Source: Actinomadura opuntiae (GTDB lineage: Bacteria; Actinomycetota; Actinomycetes; Streptosporangiales; Streptosporangiaceae). From it: a stretch of 64,000 nucleotides of DNA. Location of the stretch: the NCBI RefSeq assembly GCF_030283205.1, contig NZ_JASNWF010000005.1, positions 248,001-312,000 of the forward strand. The letters run 5' to 3'. The notes under the pieces are model-generated. The model was not told the origin of the DNA and did no database searches. It was given only the letters and a program-made list of their open reading frames with translations. The translations under genes and the position numbers were made by a program. This document shows, in pieces, positions 16,380-24,609 of this stretch. Position 1 is the first letter of the stretch. The number at the start of each line of letters is the position of its first letter.

Positions 16380-17129
16380 CTAGAGCCGGAAGGTCTGGCC
16401 GCCGTCGACGGCGATGATCTGGCCGGTCACCCACGAGGCGTCGTCGGAGAGCAGGAACTTCACCGCGCCGAGCATGTCCTCGGGCTGCCCGAACCGCTTG
16501 AGCGCCATGTTCTTCACCAGGTCCTTGGCCGCGTCGCCGGCCTGCACCCGGGTGGCCTCGGTGTCGGTCGGGCCGGGCGCGACCGCGTTGACCCGGATGT
16601 TCATCCCGCCGAGCTCGTGCGCGAGCTGCTGGGTCAGCCCGTTCACGCCGACCTTCGCCAGCCCGTAGAAGCCGGAGTAGAGGTAGGCGGCGGTGCTGGA
16701 CTGGTTGACGATCGAGCCGCCGCCGCGCTTGCGCATCTCCCGGTACACCGCGCGGGTCATGACGAGCGCGCCGTTGAGGTTCACGTCGAGGAACTTGCGG
16801 TAGTAGTCCCAGTCGACGCTGATCAGCAGGTCGAACTTCATCGCGCCGTAGATGGCGGCGTTGTTGACCAGCGCGTCGATGCCGCCGAACTCGGCGACGG
16901 TCGCGTCCGCGAGGGCCTTGGCCGACTCCGGCGACGACACGTCGACCGGCACGAAGAGCGCCTTGCCGCCGTCGGCCCGGATCTGCTTGGCGACCTGGTC
17001 GCCGGCCTCGGCGTTGAGGTCGGCGACGACCACCGAGGCGCCCTCCGCGGCCAGCCCCTTGGCGTAGACCTCGCCGATCCCCTGGGCCGCGCCGGTGACG
17101 ATGACGACCTTGTCCTGGAACCTGCTCAC
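16380..17129 (-). CDS. SDR family oxidoreductase
   Basis: 249 residues starting MSRFQDKVVIVTGAAQGIGEVYAKGL. TGAAQGIG cofactor motif, DALVNNAAIYG, catalytic Ser in VNQSSTAAY, Y-G-L-A-K and the C-terminal SWVTGQIIAVDGGQTFRL. It lies between the aldehyde dehydrogenase and the HIBADH-like gene on the same strand with gaps of 34-36 nt. It probably acts on a hydroxylated intermediate made by the P450s; substrate inferred from context only. Confidence 0.92.
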   Translation of the reverse strand: MSRFQDKVVIVTGAAQGIGEVYAKGLAAEGASVVVADLNAEAGDQVAKQIRADGGKALFVPVDVSSPESAKALADATVAEFGGIDALVNNAAIYGAMKFDLLISVDWDYYRKFLDVNLNGALVMTRAVYREMRKRGGGSIVNQSSTAAYLYSGFYGLAKVGVNGLTQQLAHELGGMNIRVNAVAPGPTDTEATRVQAGDAAKDLVKNMALKRFGQPEDMLGAVKFLLSDDASWVTGQIIAVDGGQTFRL

Positions 17130-17165
17130 TGCTGCTCTCCGTATCCGTGGGGGGTGGGCCGGCGG

Positions 17166-18650
17166 TCAGGCCGGGACGGCCGTGGTCTTGGTCTCGAGGT
17201 ACTCCTCGAACCCGGCCACGCCCATCTCGCGGCCGATTCCGGACTGCTTGTAGCCGCCGAACGGCGCGTCCGCGCCGAACCACAGCCCGCCGTTGACGCC
17301 GACCGTGCCGGTGCGGATCCGGGCGGCGACGGCCTTGGCCCGCTCCAGGTCGCCGGAGTCGACCGAGCCGGACAGGCCGTACGGCGACTCGTTGGCGATC
17401 CGGACGGCGTCGTCGTCGCCGTCGTGCGCGATGACCGTCAGCACCGGCCCGAAGATCTCCTCCTGGGCGACCCGGGCGGTGTTGTCCAGCCCGGCGATGA
17501 CGGTCGGCTGGACCCAGAACCCGCCGGCCAGCTCGCCGTCCTGTTCGGCGAGCCCGCCGCCGGTGGCGAACCGTCCGCCCTCCTCGGCGGCCAGGCCGAG
17601 GTAGGACGTCACCCGGTCGCGCTGCGCCGCCGAGATGACCGGGCCGCAGATGGTGCCGGGGTCGGCGGGGTCCTTGGCGCCGAGCGAGGCCATCGTGGAC
17701 GCGGCGATCTCCACCGCCTCGTCGTAGCGCGCCCGGGGCACCACCAGCCGGGTGGTGATGGCGCAGCCCTGCCCGGCGTGCACGGACGCCGCGAACGCGG
17801 TGCTGCCGACGACGGCCTTCAGGTTCGCGTCGTCCAGCACGATCGCCGCGGACTTGCCGCCGAGTTCGAGGAAGACCCGCTTGAGCGTCGGCGCCGCGGC
17901 GGCGGCGATGGCGCGGCCGGTGTTGGTGGAGCCGGTGAACGACACCATGTCCACGCGCGGGTCGGTGGTCAGCAGCGCCGCCACCTCGTTGTCGCGGGGC
18001 GTGACGACGTTGAAGACGCCGGCCGGGATGTCGGTGCGCTCGGCGAACAGCCGTCCCAGCTCGGCCGCCAGCCACGGGGTGTCGGGCGCGGGCTTGAGCA
18101 CCACGGTGTTCCCGGCGGCGAGCGCCGGCCCGATCTTGGCGAGGTTGATCTGGTTCGGGAAGTTCCACGGCGTGATCGCGGCGACCACCCCGACCGCCTC
18201 GCGGTGCACGGTGCGCCGCGACTTGATGCCCATCGTGACGCCGACGCCGAGGTCGGTCTCCCACGCGTAGCCCTCGGCCAGGTCGATCGTCCACTTCAGG
18301 CTCTCGACCGGGGTGTCGAACTGCGGGCCGTTGACGAAGAACGCGGGCGCGCCGGCCTCGGCGATGGTGAGCGCCCGCAGCGCGTCGGCGTTGTCGAGCA
18401 GCGCCTGGTGGAACTGGCGCAGCACCCGGATCCGCAGCGCGCGGTCGGTCGCCCAGCCGGACTCGTCGAACGCCCGGCGGGCGGCGCCGATCGCGCCGTC
18501 CACGTCGGCGGCCGTGCTGTCGGGGGCGCGGCCGATCTCCTGCCCGGTCGCCGGGTTGAGGATCGGGTAGGACGCCCCGCCGCTCGCGCCGCCGAGCTTG
18601 CCGTCGACGTACTGCTGAGCCGGCGGGTTGGCCGGAACGCGCTCGGTCAC
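17166..18650 (-). CDS. NAD(P)-dependent aldehyde dehydrogenase
   Basis: 494 residues from GTG 18650, which overlaps the previous stop (GTGA). ALDH family: PWNFPNQINLAKIGPALAAGNTVVLKPAP is broken by the usual catalytic Asn, the general base E lies in FLELGGKSA, the nucleophilic Cys in HAGQGCAITTR, and EEIFGPVLTV in the oligomer region. Length is normal. It oxidises an aldehyde to the acid, a natural step after terminal P450 hydroxylation and alcohol oxidation. It corresponds in position to aldA (Rv0768) of the mycobacterial locus as I recall it. Confidence 0.94.
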   Translation of the reverse strand: MTERVPANPPAQQYVDGKLGGASGGASYPILNPATGQEIGRAPDSTAADVDGAIGAARRAFDESGWATDRALRIRVLRQFHQALLDNADALRALTIAEAGAPAFFVNGPQFDTPVESLKWTIDLAEGYAWETDLGVGVTMGIKSRRTVHREAVGVVAAITPWNFPNQINLAKIGPALAAGNTVVLKPAPDTPWLAAELGRLFAERTDIPAGVFNVVTPRDNEVAALLTTDPRVDMVSFTGSTNTGRAIAAAAAPTLKRVFLELGGKSAAIVLDDANLKAVVGSTAFAASVHAGQGCAITTRLVVPRARYDEAVEIAASTMASLGAKDPADPGTICGPVISAAQRDRVTSYLGLAAEEGGRFATGGGLAEQDGELAGGFWVQPTVIAGLDNTARVAQEEIFGPVLTVIAHDGDDDAVRIANESPYGLSGSVDSGDLERAKAVAARIRTGTVGVNGGLWFGADAPFGGYKQSGIGREMGVAGFEEYLETKTTAVPA

Positions 18651-19294
18651 TGTGCCGCCTCCGGTGCGTCGTTCGGCGCCTGCGTGATGTAGTCGCCGCG
18701 CTCGACGGGCGGCGGCCACAGGGTCGAGGGCATCTCGTCGTAGTGGTAGTGGCCCGGGACGTCGTGGCCGGCGACCTTCATCCGCTTCTGCAGCGTCTCG
18801 GGCGCCTTGCCGGAGTTGATGATCTGCATGAACGTGTGGACGGTCGACGGCATGTCGAACCAGTCCCGCTGCCAGGCGATCTTGATCTGGCCGGCGTCCG
18901 CCCCGGCCGTCTGCCGCTCGACGCCGAACCACGAGCCGCCGATGCCGAGGATCTCGAACTCCCGGCCGGTCGCGTCGTCGGTGACCCCGGACCGCTGCTT
19001 CCAGAACCCGACGATCATCGACTTCTTCTCGTCGATGACCGTGACCTGGTAGTCGTAGTGCCAGCCGTCGAGGCCGTCCATCTCGATGCCGATCGCCCAG
19101 TCCCGGATCTGGTCGCGGCCGACGGCCATGAAGTGCTCGTCGGGGCTGTACATCCAGCCGTAGGTCGCGTCCTCGGCGTACCACTCGGCCATCATCCGCC
19201 AGTCGCCGGTCCGCTCGGCCTCGCGGTTGATCGCCAGCCAGGAGTCCCAGAACCCCTCGATCTCGGCGCGGGTCAGCCCGCCGTCATCACTCAC
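18647..19294 (-). CDS. NTF2-like (SnoaL-type) protein
   Basis: 215 residues. The N-terminal part (FWDSWLAINREAERTGDWRMMAEWYAEDATYGW) and the strand-rich middle fit the NTF2/SnoaL cone fold. It has an extra C-terminal tail (AGHDVPGHYHYDEMPSTLWPPP) common in actinobacterial homologues beside P450s. Members are small-molecule isomerases, dehydratases or hydratases, or non-enzymatic. It lies 9 nt after the ferredoxin gene and overlaps the aldehyde dehydrogenase by 4 nt, so it belongs to the operon. Confidence 0.82.
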   Translation of the reverse strand: MSDDGGLTRAEIEGFWDSWLAINREAERTGDWRMMAEWYAEDATYGWMYSPDEHFMAVGRDQIRDWAIGIEMDGLDGWHYDYQVTVIDEKKSMIVGFWKQRSGVTDDATGREFEILGIGGSWFGVERQTAGADAGQIKIAWQRDWFDMPSTVHTFMQIINSGKAPETLQKRMKVAGHDVPGHYHYDEMPSTLWPPPVERGDYITQAPNDAPEAAQ

Positions 19295-19303
19295 GTCGTC
19301 CCC

Positions 19304-19510
19304 TCAGTCCTCTTCGATCGAAAGCGCGAAGGCCGGGCAGTACTTCACGGCCGTGGCCACGTCCTTGCGGCGGGACTCGTCCGGGTGCTCGTCGAGGATC
19401 TCGACCACGTCGTTCTCCTCGTCGAACCCGAACACGTCGGGCGCCTCTCCCTGGCAGAGCTGGTGCCCTTGGCAGATGGTGGTGTCGGCGACGACGCGCA
19501 TGCCGCTCAC
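19304..19510 (-). CDS. Ferredoxin, 3Fe-4S type, partner of CYP51
   Basis: About 65-68 residues. CQGHQLC...KYCPAFALS gives the Cys-x5-Cys ... Cys-Pro ligand pattern of P450-associated 3Fe-4S ferredoxins. It starts either at GTG 19510, which overlaps the cyp51 stop as GTGA, or at ATG 19501. I prefer the coupled GTG because this operon uses such overlaps repeatedly. It should pass electrons to CYP51 and perhaps the second P450. The cyp51-ferredoxin pair matches Rv0764c-Rv0763c. Confidence 0.92.
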   Translation of the reverse strand: MSGMRVVADTTICQGHQLCQGEAPDVFGFDEENDVVEILDEHPDESRRKDVATAVKYCPAFALSIEED

Positions 19511-20892
19511 CGCCCCGCCCGCCGGCGGTACCTCACCCGGCAGGGCTGCTTGAGCTGGATCACCATCTTGGTGAAGTCGTCCTGGTAGGAGTCCAGGGGC
19601 TGGACGGCCTCGAAGGTGAAGTCGCGCAGGACGACGGAGAAGATCGCCTTCATCTGCATCATCGCGAACGCGTTGCCGACGCAGCGGTGCCGGCCGGCGC
19701 CGAACGGGATCCAGGTCCAGCGGTTCTGCAGGTCCTCCTGCCGGGGATCGATGTAGCGGCCGGGATCGAAGTCGCCCGCCTTCGGGAAGTCCTCCTCGAT
19801 CCGGTTGGACACGCGCGGCGACGCCGCGAGCATCGTCCCGGCGGGGATCGTCTTCCCGAGCAGCTCGAAGTCCTCGCGGACGAGCCGCATCAGGATGATC
19901 AGCGGCGGGTGCAGCCGCAGCGTCTCCTTCAGCGCCGACTCCAGCACCGGGATCGACCGCAGCGCCTGGAACGACACCTCGGTGCCGTCGGCGTACAGCG
20001 CGTCCAGCTCGGCGACCACGTCCGCGAGCACCCTCGGGTTGCGCAGCAGCTCGATCATCGCCCACGACGCGGTGCCGCTGGAGGTGTGGTGCCCGGCGAA
20101 CATCATCGAGATGAAGATGCCGGTGATGTGGTCGGCGCTCATGTCCAGCGAGATCAGGACGTCGAGCAGGTCGCGCTCCTCGCGCGGGACCTTGCCGCGC
20201 TCCTTGCGGCGCTCGATGATGCCCTGCACCAGCGCGACGAGCTTCTCGCGGGCGGCGTCGCGCATCCGGAAGCTGTCGATATCGGCGTACGGGTCGACGT
20301 AGGCGATGGCGTCGGTGCCGCGCTCCAGCTCGTGGTAGTGCTTCGCGAACGAGCCGTCCAGCTCGTCGCGGAACGGCTTGCCTACCAGGCACGCGGACGT
20401 GGTGTAGATGGTCAGCTCGGCGAAGAAGTCCAGGAGGTCGATCTCGCCCTCGTCGCCCCAGCCGGCGACCATCCGGCGGATCTCCGCCTCGATCGTCCGC
20501 GCGTGCCCGCGCATCATGTCGCCGCGCAGCGCCTGGTTCTTCAGCATCTGCTGGCGCTCCTCCGGCGAGGCGTCGAAGACGACGCCCTTGCCGAAGATCG
20601 GCGTCATGAACGGGTACGCGGCGGCCTGGTCGAGCTGCTCGTCCGGGGCGCGGAAGAACATCTCGTTCGCCTCGGCGCCGCTGACCAGCACGACGTCCTT
20701 GTCGGCGAGCCGGAACCGGCCGACGTCGCCGCACTCCTCCCGGACGCGGTGGAACAGGCCGATCGGGTCGGCCCGCATCTCCGGCAGGTGCCCGGTGCCG
20801 CGGATGATCTCGGGCACCTCGGGGCTCTGATCGTCGAGGACCGTGCTCACCTCGGGGATCCCGGCGAGCCGATGACTCTCGGTGGCGGTCAT
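19507..20892 (-). CDS. cyp51: Cytochrome P450 of the CYP51 (sterol 14-alpha-demethylase) family
   Basis: 461 residues. The CYP51 hallmarks are all visible: YPFMTPIFGKGVVFDASPEERQQ (B' region), AGHHTSSGTASW (I helix with the His-Thr pair in place of the usual Asp/Glu-Thr), ETLRLHPP (ExxR), and the heme loop FGAGRHRCVGNAFA with the Cys ligand. It closely resembles the mycobacterial enzyme by eye. It demethylates lanosterol-like sterols; the natural bacterial substrate is unknown. It overlaps the SDR upstream (ATGA) and the ferredoxin downstream. Confidence 0.95.
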   Translation of the reverse strand: MTATESHRLAGIPEVSTVLDDQSPEVPEIIRGTGHLPEMRADPIGLFHRVREECGDVGRFRLADKDVVLVSGAEANEMFFRAPDEQLDQAAAYPFMTPIFGKGVVFDASPEERQQMLKNQALRGDMMRGHARTIEAEIRRMVAGWGDEGEIDLLDFFAELTIYTTSACLVGKPFRDELDGSFAKHYHELERGTDAIAYVDPYADIDSFRMRDAAREKLVALVQGIIERRKERGKVPREERDLLDVLISLDMSADHITGIFISMMFAGHHTSSGTASWAMIELLRNPRVLADVVAELDALYADGTEVSFQALRSIPVLESALKETLRLHPPLIILMRLVREDFELLGKTIPAGTMLAASPRVSNRIEEDFPKAGDFDPGRYIDPRQEDLQNRWTWIPFGAGRHRCVGNAFAMMQMKAIFSVVLRDFTFEAVQPLDSYQDDFTKMVIQLKQPCRVRYRRRAGR

Positions 20893-21671
20893 GGCTTCTC
20901 CTCCACGGGCGCTTCGGGATTGACGTCGAGCAGGCTCAGGTGCACGCCGCGCGGCGCGCCGACGATCGTGGCGATCGCGTCCGCGTGCGCCCTGGCCTTG
21001 AGGAAGTGGGGGTGGCGGGCGAGTCCGAAGCGGACCCACTGGTTGAGCACGAACGCGGCCTCGTCGGTGTCCCAGTCGGTGCCCATGCCGCTCCACGTCG
21101 GCCCCGGGCGGACGATGGAGGCCCGCACGCCGGTGCCCTCCAGCTCCATCTGCAGCGCGGTGACCATCCCTTCCAGGCCCCACTTGCCGGCGGAGTAGGC
21201 GGACATGAACGGCCGGGGCTTGACGGCGACGTCCGACGAGACGAACACGATGTCGCCGCGCCGCCGTTCGACCATCGCGGGCACGAACGCCCGCGTGACC
21301 CGGTGGGCGCCGACGAGGTTGAGGTCGATCTCCCGTCCGAAGCGCTCGGAGCTGACCTCGATGGTCGCGCCCGGCGCGACCAGGCCCGCGTTGCTGACCA
21401 CGACCTCGATGTCGCCGAGGTCGGCGGCGGCCTTCGCGGCGAACTCGGCCACCGAGGCGTCGTCGGTGACGTCGAGCGCGTGCGCGACCGCCTCGCCGCC
21501 GTCGGCGCGGATGGCCGCGGCGATCTCCTCCAGGGCGTCGACCCGGCGCGCTCCGAGCGCGACCGGGTGCCCCGCCGCGGCGAGGGCCTTGGCCGTCTCC
21601 GCGCCGATGCCCGACGACGCGCCCGTGATCACCGCGGGACGCCGTTCGGGATGCTCGTACTTCTTGGCCAC
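20889..21671 (-). CDS. SDR family oxidoreductase in the cyp51 operon
   Basis: 260 residues from GTG 21671, 2 nt after the stop of the upstream P450. AVITGASSGIGAETAKALAAAG is the cofactor motif, VVSNAGLV the NAG motif, S in FVSSDVAV and Y-S-A-G-K the catalytic residues. Its stop overlaps the cyp51 ATG. It is the positional counterpart of Rv0765c. A role in oxidising or reducing the sterol-like P450 product is inferred from the operon. Confidence 0.9.
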   Translation of the reverse strand: MAKKYEHPERRPAVITGASSGIGAETAKALAAAGHPVALGARRVDALEEIAAAIRADGGEAVAHALDVTDDASVAEFAAKAAADLGDIEVVVSNAGLVAPGATIEVSSERFGREIDLNLVGAHRVTRAFVPAMVERRRGDIVFVSSDVAVKPRPFMSAYSAGKWGLEGMVTALQMELEGTGVRASIVRPGPTWSGMGTDWDTDEAAFVLNQWVRFGLARHPHFLKARAHADAIATIVGAPRGVHLSLLDVNPEAPVEEKP

Positions 21672-21673
21672 CG

Positions 21674-22933
21674 TCAGCCCTTCCGCTCGGTGAAGCTCAC
21701 GGGGAGCCGCGCGAAGCCGCGCACGCTGGTGGAGTGCACGCGGACGGCGCGGTCGGCGTGCACGTGGAAGTCCTCCACCCGCCGGACCAGCTCGTTCAGC
21801 ACGACGCGGGCCTCCAGCCGGGCGAGGTTGGCGCCGAGGCAGAAGTGCTTGCCGGAGCCGAAGCTGAGGATCTGGCCGAGCTCGTCCTTGGGCCGGTGGA
21901 TGTCGTACACGGTCGGGTCGGCGAAGACCCGGTCGTCGCGGTTGGCCGAGCCGAGCAGGATCAGCGCCTTGGACCCGGCGGGGATCGTCACGCCGTGCAT
22001 CTCCACGTCGTCGACGACGTAGCGGGCGAGCATCTGGCTGGAGGTGTCGTGCCGCAGCGTCTCCTCGATCCACACCGTCACCAGCGGCGCCGGGTCGTCG
22101 GCCGCGGCGAGCACCTCGGCCTTCTGCGCGGGGTGCGCCGACAGGTGGAACAGCGCGTTGCCGAGCAGCTTGGTGGTCGTCTCGTTGCCGGCGACCACCA
22201 TGAGGAACAGGAACGCGATGATCTCGCCGTCGGTGAGCCGGTCGCCGTCGATCTCGGCGACGGTGAGCGCGGCGGTGAGGTCCCCGGCCGGCTCGCTCGC
22301 GGCCCGGCGCTCCTTCACCATCGCCGCGTAGTAGGTGAGCAGCTCCCCGGCCGCCTCCATGCCGGCCGGGGGGACGTCGCGGACGCCGTCCTCGCGGTGC
22401 ACGACCAGGTCGGCCAGGCGGCGGACCTCGTCCCGGTCGGCGCGCGGCACCCCCATCATCTCCGAGATGACGTCCATGGGGAGCTTGCCGGCGAAGTCGG
22501 TGATCCAGTCGGCCTCGCCGCGCTCGGCGTTGGCCGCGAAGGCCCGCTCCAGGTACTGCTCGGTGAGCCGCTGGATCTGCGGCTGGAGCTCCTTGACCCG
22601 GCGCGGCGTGAACGCGGCCGACACCAGCCGGCGCAGCCGGGTCTGCCGCTGCCCGTCGAGGGCGAGGAAGCTCATCACCCGGTGCGCGTCGGGGCTCCAC
22701 GCGCTCGCGTCGAGGGAGACGCCCATCCGGTTGGAGAACCGCGCGTCGTCGCGGAGCACCTCGAACACGTCGGCGTGCCGCGAGACCACCCACAGGTCGT
22801 CCCGCTCGGCGTGGAAGACCGGCGCCTCCTCGCGCAGCCGCCGGTAGAGCGGGTACGGGTCCTCGTGGAAGTCGTAGTCGTAGGGGTCGAAGACCAGGTC
22901 GGCGGGAGCCGCCGTGTCGCGCGGAGCGCTCAT
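21674..22933 (-). CDS. Cytochrome P450 (CYP123-like position)
   Basis: 419 residues. VVAGNETTTKLLGNAL is the I-helix Glu-Thr motif, EETLRHD the ExxR and FGSGKHFCLGANLARLEA the heme loop. It is a soluble bacterial class I P450 that needs a ferredoxin, probably the one at 19304. The start overlaps the TetR stop (ATGA). By synteny it corresponds to the second P450 of the mycobacterial locus (Rv0766c, CYP123), but family assignment within CYP needs a percent identity I cannot compute. Confidence 0.92.
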   Translation of the reverse strand: MSAPRDTAAPADLVFDPYDYDFHEDPYPLYRRLREEAPVFHAERDDLWVVSRHADVFEVLRDDARFSNRMGVSLDASAWSPDAHRVMSFLALDGQRQTRLRRLVSAAFTPRRVKELQPQIQRLTEQYLERAFAANAERGEADWITDFAGKLPMDVISEMMGVPRADRDEVRRLADLVVHREDGVRDVPPAGMEAAGELLTYYAAMVKERRAASEPAGDLTAALTVAEIDGDRLTDGEIIAFLFLMVVAGNETTTKLLGNALFHLSAHPAQKAEVLAAADDPAPLVTVWIEETLRHDTSSQMLARYVVDDVEMHGVTIPAGSKALILLGSANRDDRVFADPTVYDIHRPKDELGQILSFGSGKHFCLGANLARLEARVVLNELVRRVEDFHVHADRAVRVHSTSVRGFARLPVSFTERKG

Positions 22934-23529
22934 TCGTTGCCTCTCATGATCACTTCCACGGCGGAGACGAGCCGGTCGGCGATCTGGTCATAGGTCAGCA
23001 GGCCCATGCCCGCCTGGAGCAGCGCGCCGGTGAAGGTGAGCACGAGCACCTCCAGCACGGCCGGGTCGGCGGGCGTCCCGGAGGTCCGGGGCCCGGCGAG
23101 GGCGGCCTCGAAGCGCGCGTAGAACTCCCCGCCGATGCGCAGCCGCAGCCGCGCGACGTCGGGGTCGCCGCCGAGCAGCGCCGGGGTCACCGCCGCCGCC
23201 AGCTCCGGTTCGGCGACGATCCGGGCCGTCAGCGCCCGGACGGTCGCCTGCAGGCGACCGGTCGCGCCGGTCCCCGCGGGCGCGCCGCCGCCGTCCTCGT
23301 TGAGGTGCCGCCAGAACAGCTCGGCGAAGAGGTGGTTCTTGGACGAGAGGTAGGTGTAGGCGGTCGCCGGCGAGACGCCCGCGCGCTGGGCCACGGTCCG
23401 GATCGTCAGCGCCTCGTGCCCGACGGCGCGCAGCTCGGCGAGCCCGGCGGCCATGAGGTTCTCCACCGTCTCGGCCTGCCGCGCGTTGAGACCCTGCCGC
23501 AGCGCGGGACTGGTCACCTGACTGGACAT
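22930..23529 (-). CDS. TetR family regulator of the cyp51 operon
   Basis: 199 residues from ATG 23529. LTIRTVAQRAGVSPATAYTYLSSKNHLFAELF is the TetR helix-turn-helix. It is the first gene of the leftward operon and overlaps the P450 start. A TGGACATGTGTCCA dyad spans its own start codon and the same core recurs 115 bp away near the divergent LLM gene, so self-control and control of both units are likely. An in-frame ATG at 23616 would lengthen it by 29 residues, but those lack homology-like features. Confidence 0.9.
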   Translation of the reverse strand: MSSQVTSPALRQGLNARQAETVENLMAAGLAELRAVGHEALTIRTVAQRAGVSPATAYTYLSSKNHLFAELFWRHLNEDGGGAPAGTGATGRLQATVRALTARIVAEPELAAAVTPALLGGDPDVARLRLRIGGEFYARFEAALAGPRTSGTPADPAVLEVLVLTFTGALLQAGMGLLTYDQIADRLVSAVEVIMRGNE

Positions 23530-23651
23530 GTGTCCACCGTAACCGCGGGCGAGCGTCCGGGCAATAGCCGCATCCAGATCGAGTTCTTGGTTCTCCGCCG
23601 GGAGGCGCCCCGCCATCGAGATTCCCCTCCCGTTCGGCGGACATGTGTCCA
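23523..23651. promoter_or_regulatory. Two GGACA-TG-TGTCC operators of the cyp51-cluster TetR
   Basis: TGGACATGTGTCCA at 23523-23536 overlaps the TetR start codon. GGACATGTGTCC recurs exactly at 23639-23650, 45 bp before the divergent LLM gene. The arms GGACA/TGTCC are perfect around a TG centre. Repetition of a 12-mer at both ends of a divergent promoter region strongly suggests one regulator acting on both. Confidence 0.75.
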
Positions 23652-23670
23652 GTCACTATTCCAGAATCGC

Positions 23671-23684
23671 TAGAACACGTTCTA
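23671..23684. promoter_or_regulatory. KstR-like palindrome before the LLM oxidoreductase gene
   Basis: TAGAACACGTTCTA fits TNNAACNNGTTNNA, the KstR cholesterol-regulon motif as I recall it, and extends to CTAG at both ends (23670-23685). It ends 10 nt before the ATG at 23695 and would block initiation. No kstR gene is in the window. Confidence 0.55.
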
Positions 23685-23694
23685 GCATGACGCC

Positions 23695-24546
23695 ATGCGC
23701 AACGGAATCGTGCTCTTCACCTCCGACCGCGGCATCACCCCGGCGGCCCTCGCGAAGGCCGCCGAGGAGCGCGGCTTCGACACCTTCTACGTCCCCGAGC
23801 ACACCCACATCCCGGTGCGCCGCGACGCGCTGCACCCGACCGGCGGCGAGGACCTGCCCGACGACCGCTACACGCGCACCCTCGACCCGTGGGTGTCGCT
23901 GGCGACCGCCGCCGCGGTGACGCGGCGGATCGGCCTGGCGACCGCGGTCGCGCTGCCGGTCGAGTCCGACCCGATCACGCTCGCCAAGACGCTCGCGACC
24001 CTCGACCACCTGTCCGGCGGCCGGCTGACGATCGGCGCCGGCTTCGGCTGGAACACCGACGAGCTGGCCGACCACCACGTCCCCGCCGCCAGGCGCCGCA
24101 CCGTCCTCAAGGAGTACCTGGAGGCGATGCGGGCCCTGTGGACGCAGGAGGAGGCGTCCTACGACGGCGAGTTCGTGTCGTTCGGGCCGAGCTGGGCCTA
24201 CCCCAAGCCGCCGCAGGGACGGATCCCGGTGATCGTCGGCGCGGGCGGCGGCCCGAAGACCATGGCCTGGATCGCCCGCCACGCCGACGGCTGGATGACC
24301 ACGCCGATCGAGACCGGCATCGGCGCGAAGGCCGCGCTGCTGCGCAAGGAGTGGGCCGACGCCGGCCGCGCGGGCGAGCCCGACGTGCGGATCCTCGTCG
24401 CCAAGAAGCCCACCCCCGACGACCTCGAGGAGTGGTCCGCCGCCGGCGCCTCCGAACTGATCTGGGGCGTACCGGACGCCGACGAGGGCACGGTGCTGAA
24501 GTACCTGGACAGGACCGCCGGCCGGCTCGGCCTCACCGCGCCCTGA
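23695..24546 (+). CDS. LLM-class (F420-dependent type) oxidoreductase
   Basis: 283 residues of luciferase-like TIM barrel. FYVPEHTHIPV, then TLDPWVSLATAAAVTRRIGLATAV, SGGRLTIGAGFGWN and IPVIVGAGGG are the flavin-site landmarks shared by F420-dependent LLM enzymes. It is divergent from the cyp51 operon with palindromes in between, so coregulation with sterol-type catabolism is likely. There is no clear ribosome site, and the operator lies 10 nt away, so a leaderless mRNA is possible. Confidence 0.9.
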   Translation: MRNGIVLFTSDRGITPAALAKAAEERGFDTFYVPEHTHIPVRRDALHPTGGEDLPDDRYTRTLDPWVSLATAAAVTRRIGLATAVALPVESDPITLAKTLATLDHLSGGRLTIGAGFGWNTDELADHHVPAARRRTVLKEYLEAMRALWTQEEASYDGEFVSFGPSWAYPKPPQGRIPVIVGAGGGPKTMAWIARHADGWMTTPIETGIGAKAALLRKEWADAGRAGEPDVRILVAKKPTPDDLEEWSAAGASELIWGVPDADEGTVLKYLDRTAGRLGLTAP

Positions 24547-24609
24547 CGCCGCCCGCGAGAACCCATTTCACTTTCGCCGTTCATGACGGCGCACCAAGGA
24601 GACCGGTAG

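Noticed and set aside
9797..23529. A single uninterrupted operon from TetR to SRPBCC
   Set aside because: The TnpB element on the opposite strand (11803-13116) separates the flavoprotein and SRPBCC genes from the rest, so continuous transcription cannot be assumed.
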